Counted from the first letter of the stretch, positions 1 to 7,169 are shown. The stretch: DNA of 8,910 bases from Thermoanaerobacterales bacterium UBA4880 (GCA_002399285.1 DHDI01000026.1:116569-125478), one strand, 5' to 3'. Program-made: numbers and translations. Notes: generated by a model not told the origin, from the sequence alone.

Positions 1-113
1 GTATATCCCGGCGTATTGGCATTGGCCACATTGTGGGATACTATATCCAAAGCTCTTTGGGCGGCAAACAAACCTGATTTGGATATTTCAAATCCGAAAA
101 ATGTAGATGACAT
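1..113 (-). CDS. flgK: Flagellar hook-associated protein 1 FlgK, N-terminal fragment
   Basis: FlgK (HAP1) joins the flagellar hook to the filament and is exported through the flagellar type III apparatus. Only the first 37 codons are inside the window; the gene runs off the left edge. The translation begins MSSTFFGFEISKSGLFAAQR and goes on to a VSHNVANANTPGY stretch at residues 25-37, which is the N-terminal signature of flagellar rod, hook and hook-associated proteins. The start MSSTFFG with an early RAL segment fits FlgK better than FlgE, FlgG or FlgB. There are two adjacent ATGs (116 and 113). The GAGGT at 121-125 is 7 nt before the ATG at 113, so 113 is preferred. It starts 17 nt after the flgN stop codon, and FlgN is the dedicated chaperone of FlgK, which supports the call. 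Confidence 0.9.
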   Translation of the reverse strand, partial: MSSTFFGFEISKSGLFAAQRALDIVSHNVANANTPGY

Positions 114-120
114 CATGAAC

Positions 121-125
121 ACCTC
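121..125 (-). promoter_or_regulatory. Ribosome binding site of flgK
   Basis: Read on the minus strand this is GAGGT, 7 nt before the ATG at 113 and only 4 nt before the ATG at 116. The spacing favours the second of the two tandem ATG codons as the flgK start. Confidence 0.6.
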
Positions 126-130
126 ATTGT

Positions 131-598
131 TTAAATTTTCTCGTCAAAGATTGAAGATGATTTTTTGTCCATACCTTTTTTTTCATATGTGGCATCGTTA
201 AAAGTCAAGGCGTCACCTATAAGATTTATGGAAAACTCTACGTATTCCAAAGCCTGCTCTATCAGGGCCTGATTGTGTTCGTTGATTTCGGTCACTTCCT
301 GAAGAAGCTGCCTGAACCTATCTTGTAACTCCGTCAGTTTTTCTTTTTCATTGGAATTTTCCAGAAGGACCTGTATATCCTCCATTCCGCTTATAGAATT
401 ATCTTTGAGCCATTGTTCCCTTTTATTCTCCAATTTTGAAATCGCGGCTATACATGCCTGCTCAGCACTTACTATATTATCCAGCTCGTTCACATTACCC
501 TCGATAAGAATATCCTTCTTTTTAAGAGCCAGATCGCGCATATCCTGATACACCTCATACTCGTTCTCAAGTATGGATATCAGTTCCTGAATATTCAT
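131..598 (-). CDS. flgN: FlgN family flagellar export chaperone
   Basis: Predicted cytosolic chaperone that binds the C-terminal regions of the hook-associated proteins FlgK and FlgL and keeps them export-competent. The 155-residue protein has the usual FlgN size and composition: no signal peptide or membrane segment, highly charged and almost entirely helical. An N-terminal helical stretch (about residues 1-60, starting MNIQELISILENEYEVY) is followed by a second long helix (about 85-130) containing NEHNQALIEQALEYVEFSIN, the conserved region of the family. The last 20 or so residues are polar and probably disordered. Its ATG overlaps the flgM stop codon as ATGA (595-598), implying translational coupling, and flgK follows directly. 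The upstream AAGGATGG-like sequence is a moderate ribosome binding site. The identification rests on family resemblance plus position. Confidence 0.85.
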   Translation of the reverse strand: MNIQELISILENEYEVYQDMRDLALKKKDILIEGNVNELDNIVSAEQACIAAISKLENKREQWLKDNSISGMEDIQVLLENSNEKEKLTELQDRFRQLLQEVTEINEHNQALIEQALEYVEFSINLIGDALTFNDATYEKKGMDKKSSSIFDEKI

Positions 599-879
599 CG
601 GGCACCATCCTTTTTACTGTTCATGGAGATCAAAACATCCGTCATCATTTTTTGTGATACGGTCTCTGTAGATACATTATAGGTATGATTTTTCAAGGCC
701 ATCTTTATTTCTTCTGTCTTTGGATCAGGCGGTAATTTTACCTCCTTAGCATCTTCTACGTCTTTATAAAAATGTCCTATCTCAAGTTTATCGGAGTTGT
801 CCGCCGATCTTTCCGGCCTGGCCTTGTTGTTCATATACACATTGAAAATCTGTTTTAGATTTACGCCGTTAACTTCCAT
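595..879 (-). CDS. flgM: FlgM, anti-sigma-28 factor
   Basis: FlgM binds the flagellar sigma factor (sigma-28, called SigD or FliA) and holds late flagellar genes off until the hook and basal body are complete. The 94-residue protein starts MEVNGVNLKQIFNVYMN, as FlgM proteins do. It has a low-complexity polar middle and the sigma-binding C-terminal region at about residues 54-85, containing KTEEIKMALKNHTYNVSTET. An in-frame ATG at 891 would add MGCS. The ATG at 879 is preferred because GGGGTG lies 4 nt in front of it and MEVNG matches the usual FlgM beginning. The gene has its own sigma-28-type promoter (917-942) and its stop overlaps the flgN start by ATGA. This allows autoregulation: free sigma-28 would make more of its inhibitor. 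Confidence 0.85.
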   Translation of the reverse strand: MEVNGVNLKQIFNVYMNNKARPERSADNSDKLEIGHFYKDVEDAKEVKLPPDPKTEEIKMALKNHTYNVSTETVSQKMMTDVLISMNSKKDGAR

Positions 880-916
880 ACTACACCCCATCCCTATTTA
901 AACTATCCAAATATTT

Positions 917-942
917 ATATCGGCTTATATTTTATTTATTTG
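917..942 (-). promoter_or_regulatory. Sigma-28 (SigD/FliA) type promoter for flgM-flgN-flgK
   Basis: On the minus strand the -10 element at 924-917 reads GCCGATAT, a full match to the sigma-28 -10 consensus. Fourteen nt upstream is CAAA (942-939), one mismatch from the TAAA -35 core; shifting by one base gives TCAA with a 15 nt spacer. The -35 lies in the last codons of the upstream yvyF-like gene. Transcription would begin near position 910, about 30 nt before the flgM ATG. A flgM promoter recognised by sigma-28 is known from other motile bacteria. Confidence 0.75.
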
Positions 943-1366
943 AGTGTTTTTTTATTAATTCATTTGTAAAGAATTTATCTCCCTTATCGTTCCTATACTT
1001 TTTATCTTCCTTATTGTTTTGCGGTCGCTCCGACACCACAGTTTCAAGCTGGCTTTTGATGATATTTAAGCAGTCATTGCAAAATCTGCCTGAATTTATA
1101 GGTTCCCCACACCTCTCACATTTCAGCATTATGCCGGAATTCTTTTCGGCCAGTTCCAACTTGCCCTCCCTTAAAAATTCCCATACCTTTTCACGGTCGA
1201 CGCCCGTGATTTCGGCTATCTCTAAAATCGTAGACTTTGGATATTGATAGAGGAATTCCTTGACCCTTTTGAAGTCATCCTCATCCTCCCGAACGCAATC
1301 GGGGCACAGATCAACCCCGTTATATACAAAAACTTTCCCGCATCTTTTACAATTTTTAATATCCAT
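932..1366 (-). CDS. yvyF: YvyF-type flagellar operon protein (TIGR03826 family), zinc-ribbon protein
   Basis: Small soluble protein of 144 residues matching the flagellar-operon family typified by Bacillus subtilis YvyF. Its exact role is not settled; it is reported as a regulator or accessory factor tied to flagellar gene expression. Two CxxC pairs near the N-terminus (C6/C9 and C21/C24) form a probable zinc ribbon. Residues 45-66 (STILEIAEITGVDREKVWEF) look like a helix-turn-helix that could bind DNA or protein. A second set of CxxC pairs (C83/C86 and C96/C99) makes another probable zinc site, and the tail is lysine/asparagine-rich and probably disordered. An AGGTG sits 5 nt before the ATG. 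It lies 11 nt after comF and is followed by flgM, the same order as in the B. subtilis comF-flgM region. Confidence 0.82.
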   Translation of the reverse strand: MDIKNCKRCGKVFVYNGVDLCPDCVREDEDDFKRVKEFLYQYPKSTILEIAEITGVDREKVWEFLREGKLELAEKNSGIMLKCERCGEPINSGRFCNDCLNIIKSQLETVVSERPQNNKEDKKYRNDKGDKFFTNELIKKHSNK

Positions 1367-1377
1367 TGGAACACCTC

Positions 1378-2109
1378 TTATCTACCGGTGGCAAGAGTAG
1401 CAGAATAAACCCTCTCCGCCCCATTATCTAAAAGTACTTTGGAACACTCGTTTATAGTTGATCCCGTAGTAAATATATCGTCAATTATCAAAATTATTTT
1501 AGAGTCGATTATCGTCCTGTTTTTAACGGAAAACGCACCTTGTACATTCTCCTTACGTCTCTCTTTTTTTAATCCGGTCTGACTTTCCGTATAAATATCC
1601 CTGGCCAGCACATTGTCAAGCATGGGTATATCCAGTATCCTGCCTATATATTTTGCAAGTAGCTCAGACTGATTATAGCCTCTCTCTTCCTCCTTCCTGG
1701 GATGAAGCGGCACAGGTATGATGTAGTCGGCCGGAAGATCTTCTTCTCTCAGTCTATCGGCCATAAATTCCGCAAAGGGTTTTGCTAAATATCTGCCGTT
1801 ATGATATTTGAACCTGTGCACCAACTCGCTGAATTCACTTGTATACCTGCATGCGCTGATATTTTTGTTAAAATAATAAAAACCGTTCTTACATTCGTAA
1901 CACGTATCCGTCTCATTGCCGATAGGGCATCCGCATATGCTGCATGTGTTGCCCTCAATAAACGGAAGTTTTTTGTAACAATCTTCACAAAAATAGCCGT
2001 CCTCCAGAGGTCTCCCGCAATATGCACAATGGTGGGGAAATACTATCGAACTGACATTTTTGATCAAACTGTCTAGTAAATGTAGTCTCTCAGTCTTTGA
2101 AGTTTCCAT
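1378..2109 (-). CDS. comF: ComF family protein (ComFC-like, phosphoribosyltransferase domain)
   Basis: ComFC/GntX-type protein needed for natural transformation in bacteria where it has been tested; it acts in the cytosol on incoming single-stranded DNA. The 243 residues begin with cysteine pairs forming a double zinc ribbon (C28/C31, C41/C44, C56/C59, C70/C73). A PRTase fold follows, with the family blocks PVPLHPRKEEERGYNQSE (about 133-150), TESQTGLKKERRKENVQGAF and the PRPP-binding loop IILIIDDIFTTGSTINEC near residues 205-222. All key elements are present. The ATG at 2109 lies inside recD2, giving a 37-base overlap. A TTG at 2067, just past the recD2 stop, would avoid the overlap but has no ribosome binding site, so the ATG is kept. 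A GGGATTG lies just before it. Whether this organism is naturally competent cannot be told from the window. Confidence 0.92.
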   Translation of the reverse strand: METSKTERLHLLDSLIKNVSSIVFPHHCAYCGRPLEDGYFCEDCYKKLPFIEGNTCSICGCPIGNETDTCYECKNGFYYFNKNISACRYTSEFSELVHRFKYHNGRYLAKPFAEFMADRLREEDLPADYIIPVPLHPRKEEERGYNQSELLAKYIGRILDIPMLDNVLARDIYTESQTGLKKERRKENVQGAFSVKNRTIIDSKIILIIDDIFTTGSTINECSKVLLDNGAERVYSATLATGR

Positions 2110-4256
2110 TTCAATCCCGTATACCTCTCTTCGATCCTATTATTCTTTATCATTCTGTCCATCCATTGTTCGTCGCCGATGAGTACGACCCGTTTCCGTG
2201 CCCTCGTTATCGCCGTATACAGAAGGTTTCTTGTCATAAGCATCGGCGGTCCGTAGTTGATCGGCATGATTATGGTGCCGAATTCCGATCCCTGGCTCTT
2301 ATGTACGGTTATGGCATAAGCCAGAACCAACTCGTCCAGGTCGGTATTATCGTAAACGGTTTTCCTTCCATCATAATCTACGGTAATAGTATTATCTTTT
2401 TTATCTATATTTTGGATTATCCCTATATCTCCGTTATACAGACCCATACCTGATTCGTCGATGCTCTCCCATTCTTTGCTGTAGTCGTTCCTTATCTGCA
2501 TCACCTTGTCGTTTTCCCTGAATATCCTGTCCTTCAACCTGACCTCTGATTTATCGGCAGACGGTGGATTTACAAGCATCTGTATTACAGCATTGAGATT
2601 ATACGTGCCTAATGCACCCTTCTTCATAGGTGTCAGCACCTGCACGTCGATCGGATTCAACCCGTACGCTTTCGGCAGTCTATTTGTCATCAGATCTTTG
2701 ACCAGTCCGAGTATCCGTGATTGCTCTTTCTCTTTGATAAAATAAAAACCATTGTCGGTGTTGTCTATCAGCGGAGTTTGACCTTGATTTATTCTGTGGG
2801 CATTCACTACTATATTGCTCATATTTGCCTGCCTGAATACCTGGCTTAATCTTACGACGTCAAACATGCCGCTTTCTATTATATCCTGCAGTACGTTTCC
2901 CGCCCCTACCGACGGCAGTTGATCGATGTCCCCTACTATGACAAGCCTTGTGCCTGGATTTACTGCCTTTAGCAGATTATTCATCAATATTATGTCTATC
3001 ATGGACGCCTCATCAATTATGAGGGCATCACACTCCAGCTTTTCGTCCTCATTGCGCTTAAATGATATGCCGTTGTACTCCAGTAATCTGTGTATCGTCT
3101 TTGCCTCTCTGTCCGTGGCTTCGCTCATCCTCTTTGCAGCCCTGCCTGTAGGCGCAGCAAGAAACGTCCTGATCCCGTTATTTTCAAACATGGAGATTAT
3201 GCCCTTTAATGTGGTCGTCTTTCCTGTACCCGGACCGCCTGTCAATATGAGTATGCCCTTCTCCAAAGCCAGGCAGATGGCCTTCTTTTGTTCTTCGGCA
3301 AAGACTATGCCCATGCTGTCCTGTATCGTTTTAAGATCCGTTTCCACGACCGAGCTCAATTCTTTAAAGCCCACCGAGGAGAGTTCCATTAGTTTTTTAA
3401 CAACGCTGTTTTCCGCCGTATAATAGGGCTTTAAATATATTGCGCTTACACCGTCGATATTGTCGATAGAAATGTAGTCGTTTATTGCGAGCGAAGCAAT
3501 TGCCTCGGTTACCCTTTCTACATCGGTATCCAGAAGTTTTGCCGCATGTCCGGCAAGTACATCCTGCGGCAGATATGTGTCGCCGTTATTTGCCGCTTCC
3601 TGCAGGCAGTAATATGTGGCTGCCTCCGTTCTCTCCCTCGAGCCAGTGGTATAGCCCATGTTAGCAGCTATCTTGTCCGCCGTTACAAACCCTATCCCAT
3701 ATACCCTATAGGTGAGATCGTAGGGGTTTGCTTTTACCTTTGCCACCGTCTCGAGCCCATATGCCTTATATATCTTCATGGCCTGGCCCGGCGTTACGCC
3801 TATGCCCTGCAAAAAAAGCATGATCTCCCTTATGCCCTTTTGAGATAAATAGGACTCTGCTATTTCTGCAGCTCTGACCTCTCCGATACCCTCGATCTCA
3901 GTCAATCTCTCGGGATGGTTGTCCAGTACGTTCAGGGTGTCCTCCCCGAAGTATTCGACTATCCTGTGGGCCGTAATTTCCTTTACTCCCTTTATCATAC
4001 CGGAAGCCAGGTATTTTTCAATCGCGTCCAAGGTAGAGGGCTGCTCGATCTCACACCACTCGATATTGAACTGTTCTCCGTACACAGGATGAATCTTCCA
4101 TCGGCCTCCCAGCCTTACACTGTCGCCCACCGATATATATGAAAGCGTACCCGTGCAGGTAACCAAATTATCCCCGGCATCTATATCAAATACGGTAAAT
4201 CCGCTGTCATCGCTCTTAAATCTGATGTCCTCCACGACACCCGCCAACTCGTCCAT
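2073..4256 (-). CDS. recD2: RecD2 family ATP-dependent 5'-3' DNA helicase (SF1B)
   Basis: RecD-like helicase of the stand-alone RecD2 group, used in DNA repair and replication-fork maintenance without RecB or RecC. At 727 residues it has the family's usual length. An N-terminal OB-like region (1-75) precedes helix-hairpin-helix segments (about 85-165, including the IEGIGEVRAAEIAESY stretch). The SF1 motor follows: Walker A GGPGTGKTTT at 340-349, motif Ia APTGRAAKRM at 368-377, Walker B IIDEAS at 413-418, motif III GDIDQLPSVGAG at 442-453, the VFRQ block at 473-476, and the C-terminal motifs YAITVHKSQGSEF (647-659) and LLYTAITRAR (678-687). No motif is missing. AGGATGG lies 9 nt before the ATG. 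It is the first gene of the operon; comF begins inside its 3' end. In Bacillus the corresponding place is held by ComFA, another DNA translocase, but the motifs here are RecD2, not ComFA. Confidence 0.95.
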   Translation of the reverse strand: MDELAGVVEDIRFKSDDSGFTVFDIDAGDNLVTCTGTLSYISVGDSVRLGGRWKIHPVYGEQFNIEWCEIEQPSTLDAIEKYLASGMIKGVKEITAHRIVEYFGEDTLNVLDNHPERLTEIEGIGEVRAAEIAESYLSQKGIREIMLFLQGIGVTPGQAMKIYKAYGLETVAKVKANPYDLTYRVYGIGFVTADKIAANMGYTTGSRERTEAATYYCLQEAANNGDTYLPQDVLAGHAAKLLDTDVERVTEAIASLAINDYISIDNIDGVSAIYLKPYYTAENSVVKKLMELSSVGFKELSSVVETDLKTIQDSMGIVFAEEQKKAICLALEKGILILTGGPGTGKTTTLKGIISMFENNGIRTFLAAPTGRAAKRMSEATDREAKTIHRLLEYNGISFKRNEDEKLECDALIIDEASMIDIILMNNLLKAVNPGTRLVIVGDIDQLPSVGAGNVLQDIIESGMFDVVRLSQVFRQANMSNIVVNAHRINQGQTPLIDNTDNGFYFIKEKEQSRILGLVKDLMTNRLPKAYGLNPIDVQVLTPMKKGALGTYNLNAVIQMLVNPPSADKSEVRLKDRIFRENDKVMQIRNDYSKEWESIDESGMGLYNGDIGIIQNIDKKDNTITVDYDGRKTVYDNTDLDELVLAYAITVHKSQGSEFGTIIMPINYGPPMLMTRNLLYTAITRARKRVVLIGDEQWMDRMIKNNRIEERYTGLKWKLQRLRDYIY

Positions 4257-4273
4257 GTAACTTCACCATCCTG

Positions 4274-4309
4274 ATTATAAGTATAACATTAAACATCGGC
4301 GTAAAACAA
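4274..4309 (-). promoter_or_regulatory. Candidate sigma-A promoter of the recD2-comF-yvyF-flg operon
   Basis: On the minus strand TTGTTT (4309-4304) is followed 18 nt later by TATACT (4285-4280). A second box, TATAAT, abuts it at 4279-4274 but has no good -35 and would start transcription inside the ribosome binding site. The leader would be very short (about 15-20 nt). The site lies directly after the terminator of the upstream flavoprotein operon, where a promoter is expected. Confidence 0.38.
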
Positions 4310-4310
4310 T

Positions 4311-4330
4311 AAAAACCCCCTTATCGGGGG
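4311..4330 (-). terminator. Rho-independent terminator of the flavoprotein operon
   Basis: On the minus strand CCCCC (4330-4326), a five-base loop GATAA, GGGGG (4320-4316) and then TTTTT (4315-4311) make a short but fully GC stem followed by a U-run. It begins 22 nt after the stop codon of the FMN-reductase-like gene and separates that operon from recD2. Confidence 0.75.
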
Positions 4331-4351
4331 ATTTGTGCGCATATTTATTGT

Positions 4352-4981
4352 TCATATTTTTTTGTTCAAGTCCGCGTATCTTCCTCCATTTGCCTTTATC
4401 ATCTGTTTCCAGCTATATTCAGCGGCCTGCCGATACAAAAATTCAGGGAGAGAAACGGAGGTATAATAGTTCTCCGTCTGTGTGTCCGTTAAAATCGCGT
4501 TTGCAAGAATGCGATAGGCCTGGCCCAGCGAGCGCTTGGGTCCCCTGCCCAATGGTATATTTCCCATGGAAGCCAGCGCACCACCGCCGCCGTAGCCGAT
4601 ACCCATGCCCCAGATAAATCCTGTTTTATCACACCAATTTTCCATTATGGCAAGTGCGTTATGGCACTGTTTGCCCTCATAAAATCCGCAATTTACAATA
4701 GCATACACATAAATTTGTCTATTGGATATGCTCATTTGTTCCATACGGCAAAGACAGGACAATAAATGCGATGGTATCCCGTCCACATAAAGTGGAAAGG
4801 CAAAGACCCACGCATCGCATTTACAAAGTTCTCCAACTTCATGCTCGGCAATTGAGGGCTTGTTTATCGCAAAGTCTTTAACGGTATCGTCTTCATTTAT
4901 CAGACCGGCTAAATCCTCAAGCAAGACTTTACTTGCACTTCCAGTCGCCTTTGGGCTTGCGTTGATCAGCGCTATGTTCAT
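4352..4981 (-). CDS. Flavodoxin-fold NAD(P)H-dependent FMN reductase family protein
   Basis: Probable flavoprotein using bound FMN for electron transfer or quinone/FMN reduction; the substrate cannot be told. The 209-residue protein starts with a strand and phosphate-binding loop (IALINASPKATGSASKVLL, residues 3-21), the FMN site of the NADPH-dependent FMN reductase group. Residues 56-74 (DAWVFAFPLYVDGIPSHLL) give the second flavin-contact loop, and 97-105 (NCGFYEGKQ) the third. A glycine-rich segment (GMGIGYGGGGAL, 125-136) follows, then about 60 residues of mainly helical C-terminal extension. The cysteines present are scattered and do not form an iron-sulfur motif, unlike in its operon partner. 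Its ATG overlaps the stop of the upstream flavoprotein gene as ATGA (4978-4981), so the two are probably made together and may act together. No signal peptide is visible. A terminator follows. Confidence 0.75.
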   Translation of the reverse strand: MNIALINASPKATGSASKVLLEDLAGLINEDDTVKDFAINKPSIAEHEVGELCKCDAWVFAFPLYVDGIPSHLLSCLCRMEQMSISNRQIYVYAIVNCGFYEGKQCHNALAIMENWCDKTGFIWGMGIGYGGGGALASMGNIPLGRGPKRSLGQAYRILANAILTDTQTENYYTSVSLPEFLYRQAAEYSWKQMIKANGGRYADLNKKI

Positions 4982-5466
4982 GCCAATGCCTCCTTCACTT
5001 GATCGGCACTATTGAAAAATAGAACCTCATTTACCTTGCCGTCATAATTTATGGAATTTGCAGATACTATATCAGTTGCGGTCTGTTTTTCATTTTCAGT
5101 TATATTTTCGCCGTAGAAATATGCAGTCAAGCCAATTACATTTTCATATCTTCTCTTGTGATGCATTTCCCCTTTTCTCATTTCGAAATGTGGCGAAGCA
5201 TAGGAAATGGTTCTGTCAAGCACGTTTTTTACAAAAGGGCTGAAGCCGCCGTAGGTACATCTGCTTATAAGAATCAATTCGCTGCATCTGCTCATCAGTT
5301 CGCCCATGTTCTCATATCCATCCTTGATGACGCATCTGCCGGGAGTCTTTCCCCAGCATCCAAAACATCCTATGCAATGATGTATATTGCCGTTGTTATA
5401 TATGACCCTGCATTCGCCGTCTTCAGCTATGGGCAAATCTAAAACATCGGATATGATCAATCGCAT
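4978..5466 (-). CDS. Iron-sulfur flavoprotein-like (Isf-type) flavodoxin-family protein
   Basis: Short flavodoxin-fold protein of 162 residues, probably an electron carrier or reductase with FMN and one [4Fe-4S] cluster. The cluster motif is C31-x2-C34-x2-C37-x7-C45, inside HHCIGCFGCWGKTPGRCVIK, which fits the compact cysteine motif of archaeal and clostridial iron-sulfur flavoproteins. A flavin-contact loop (SRCTYGGFSPFVKNVLDRTI, 68-87) follows. An in-frame ATG at 5496 would add ten residues. The ATG at 5466 is chosen because a GTGAGGAG ribosome site precedes it by 10 nt, MRLIISDVLD is a typical first strand, and the TATAAT box would put the transcript start about 2 nt from the upstream ATG. 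First gene of a two-gene operon with the FMN-reductase-like gene. The real electron donor and acceptor are unknown; a detoxifying role in an anaerobe is only inference. Confidence 0.75.
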   Translation of the reverse strand: MRLIISDVLDLPIAEDGECRVIYNNGNIHHCIGCFGCWGKTPGRCVIKDGYENMGELMSRCSELILISRCTYGGFSPFVKNVLDRTISYASPHFEMRKGEMHHKRRYENVIGLTAYFYGENITENEKQTATDIVSANSINYDGKVNEVLFFNSADQVKEALA

Positions 5467-5476
5467 AATCGTAAAA

Positions 5477-5484
5477 CTCCTCAC
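5477..5484 (-). promoter_or_regulatory. Ribosome binding site that decides the start of the Isf-like gene
   Basis: Minus-strand GTGAGGAG ends 10 nt before the ATG at 5466. It lies inside the ten-codon extension that would result from using the ATG at 5496, which has no such site of its own. Confidence 0.6.
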
Positions 5485-5504
5485 TTTAAATTTCATATGG
5501 TAAT

Positions 5505-5510
5505 ATTATA
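5505..5510 (-). promoter_or_regulatory. -10 box of the flavoprotein operon promoter
   Basis: Minus-strand TATAAT is a perfect sigma-A -10 element with transcription expected near 5498. No good -35 hexamer is found at 16-18 nt (a T-rich run is there instead), and there is no TG extension, so an activator may be needed or the promoter may be weak. Confidence 0.45.
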
Positions 5511-5582
5511 GCCGCTAGGGCTGTAATAAAAAAGCTGAACAAGAGTATAAAAATAAAGATGCTATGATTTTGGAACGCTTTT

Positions 5583-5630
5583 ATAAAAATTAAAGCCAGA
5601 AATCCAGTATTTATGCGAATTCCCGGCTTT
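5583..5630 (-). terminator. Rho-independent terminator after guaA
   Basis: On the minus strand AAAGCCGGGAAT (5630-5619) pairs with ATTTCTGGCTTT (5603-5592), twelve base pairs counting G-U pairs. A 15-base loop can close by two more pairs, and the U-rich run AATTTTTAT follows. It starts 6 nt after the guaA stop codon and ends the guaB-guaA transcript. Confidence 0.82.
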
Positions 5631-5636
5631 TGTTTG

Positions 5637-7166
5637 CTATTCCCACTCGATCGTTGACGGCGGCTTTGAGGTTATGTCATAGACGACCCTGTTGACCTCA
5701 TAGACCTCGTTGATTATCTGTCTGGATATGTTATCCAGTACTTCATACGGCAGCCTGGCCCAATCCGCGGTCATTCCGTCGCTGCTGGTTACTGCCCGCA
5801 ATACTATTGTCTCTCCATAGGTGCGTTCATCGCCCATGACACCTACGGAATGTATATCAGGCAATATTGCGAACGCCTGCCATACCTGATTATAAAGTCC
5901 CGCTCTCTTTATCTCTCTGGTCACTATATAGTCGGCTCTTCTCAATATATCCAGCTTTTGCTCCGTCACCTCGCCGAGCGTCCGTATGGCCAGGCCAGGC
6001 CCCGGGAAGGGATGCCGGTGCAAAATACTTTCCGGTATGTTGAGCTCCTTGCCAACCTGCCTGACCTCATCCTTAAACAATAGTCTCAAGGGCTCGATAA
6101 GCTTAAACTTCATATCCTCGGGAAGTCCGCCCACATTGTGATGGCTCTTTATAGTGGACGCCATCTCGTCTCCGCTCTCGATCACATCCGGATAGAGCGT
6201 ACCTTGGACCAAAAACTCCGCGTCCTTGAATTTCTCCGTTTCCCCTTCGAAAACCTTTATAAACGTGCCGCCGATAATCTTTCTCTTCTGTTCAGGTTCG
6301 GTTATGCCCTTCAAGGCGGACAAAAACTTTTCCCGGGCATCTACCTTTCTTATATCCATATCAAACTCTTCCTTGAGAAACTTCTCGACATCTTCCGCTT
6401 CATTCAATCTCAGAAGCCCGTTATCGACAAATATGCAATGCAGGTGATCTCCTATTGCCCTGTGTACCAGCACCGCGGCTACAGTCGAATCGACGCCGCC
6501 GGATATGGCGCATATGGCTTCTTTATCGCCCACTTCTTTCCTTACGGACTTTATAGTATTCTCCACCAGCGATTCCATTGTCCAATCTGCAGCCAGCCCA
6601 GAGATCATAAATAAGAAATTTCTTATCATATCCATACCCTTTACCGTATGTTCAACCTCAGGATGGAACTGAACTGCATAAAACTTCTTATTCACATCCG
6701 CCATAGCCGCCACAGGGCAGGCGGGCGTTGAACCAATCACCTTAAAACCGCTGGGAAGAACGGTAATAGAATCCGTATGGCTCATCCAAGCGGTAGTTAT
6801 TCTATCTATACCGCGGAAAATTGGAGCGTTATTGTCTACAGTTAGTTCGACCCTGCCGTACTCCCTTGTCTTTGATGCCACAACCTTTCCTCCCAACATT
6901 TGAGCCATAAGTTGTGCACCATAACATATCCCGAGAACCGGAACCCCTAGGTCCAACACCCCCTTATCGCATTGAGGAGCATCCTTCATGCAAACACTCG
7001 CAGGTCCACCTGAGAACACGATAGCAGCGGGTTTCATCTCCTTTATCTTATCTGCCGGCGTCCTATAACTTATTATTTCACAGTAGACATTACATTCCCT
7101 TATCCTCCGGGCAATAAGCTGAGTATATTGACCTCCAAAATTCAAAATCAGGACTTTTTCCGTCAT
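5637..7166 (-). CDS. guaA: GMP synthase (glutamine-hydrolysing)
   Basis: Converts XMP to GMP using ATP and glutamine, the last step of GMP synthesis, in the cytosol. The 509-residue protein has both domains in the usual order. The class I glutamine amidotransferase domain (about 1-190) contains the nucleophile C81 in [11 protein letters not shown] and the partners H168 and E170 in QFHPE. The ATP pyrophosphatase domain contains the P-loop SGGVDS (222-227), and the C-terminal dimerisation domain has [11 protein letters not shown] (385-395) and the hallmark ending KPPSTIEWE. All catalytic residues are intact. A GTG at 7169, immediately after the guaB stop codon, is in frame; the ATG at 7166 is preferred since [14 protein letters not shown] fits the family start and a GGAGTGAG lies upstream. 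It is co-transcribed with guaB, which makes its substrate. Confidence 0.97.
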   Translation of the reverse strand: MTEKVLILNFGGQYTQLIARRIRECNVYCEIISYRTPADKIKEMKPAAIVFSGGPASVCMKDAPQCDKGVLDLGVPVLGICYGAQLMAQMLGGKVVASKTREYGRVELTVDNNAPIFRGIDRITTAWMSHTDSITVLPSGFKVIGSTPACPVAAMADVNKKFYAVQFHPEVEHTVKGMDMIRNFLFMISGLAADWTMESLVENTIKSVRKEVGDKEAICAISGGVDSTVAAVLVHRAIGDHLHCIFVDNGLLRLNEAEDVEKFLKEEFDMDIRKVDAREKFLSALKGITEPEQKRKIIGGTFIKVFEGETEKFKDAEFLVQGTLYPDVIESGDEMASTIKSHHNVGGLPEDMKFKLIEPLRLLFKDEVRQVGKELNIPESILHRHPFPGPGLAIRTLGEVTEQKLDILRRADYIVTREIKRAGLYNQVWQAFAILPDIHSVGVMGDERTYGETIVLRAVTSSDGMTADWARLPYEVLDNISRQIINEVYEVNRVVYDITSKPPSTIEWE

Positions 7167-7169
7167 CAC

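Noticed and set aside
16..201. Plus-strand open frame of 61 codons at the left end
   Set aside because: It is antisense to the flgK start and the flgN end, both of which have clear family sequences on the minus strand.
788..795. Second sigma-28-like -10 (TCCGATAA) inside flgM with GAAA 14 bases upstream
   Set aside because: Both elements carry mismatches and the sequence is explained by coding for the DNSDKL stretch of FlgM; flgN is already coupled to flgM by ATGA.
1751..1765. GCCGATAG inside comF resembling a sigma-28 -10 box
   Set aside because: No TAAA-like -35 at 14-16 bases, and it simply encodes ADR in ComF.
5497..5582. A hidden small gene between guaA and the flavoprotein operon
   Set aside because: The stretch is AT-rich with no start codon preceded by a ribosome binding site; it contains the -10 box and otherwise nothing supported.
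7167..7169. GTG as the guaA start codon
   Set aside because: It is in frame and adjacent to the guaB stop, but the ATG directly after it gives the usual GMP synthase N-terminus with better ribosome-site spacing.
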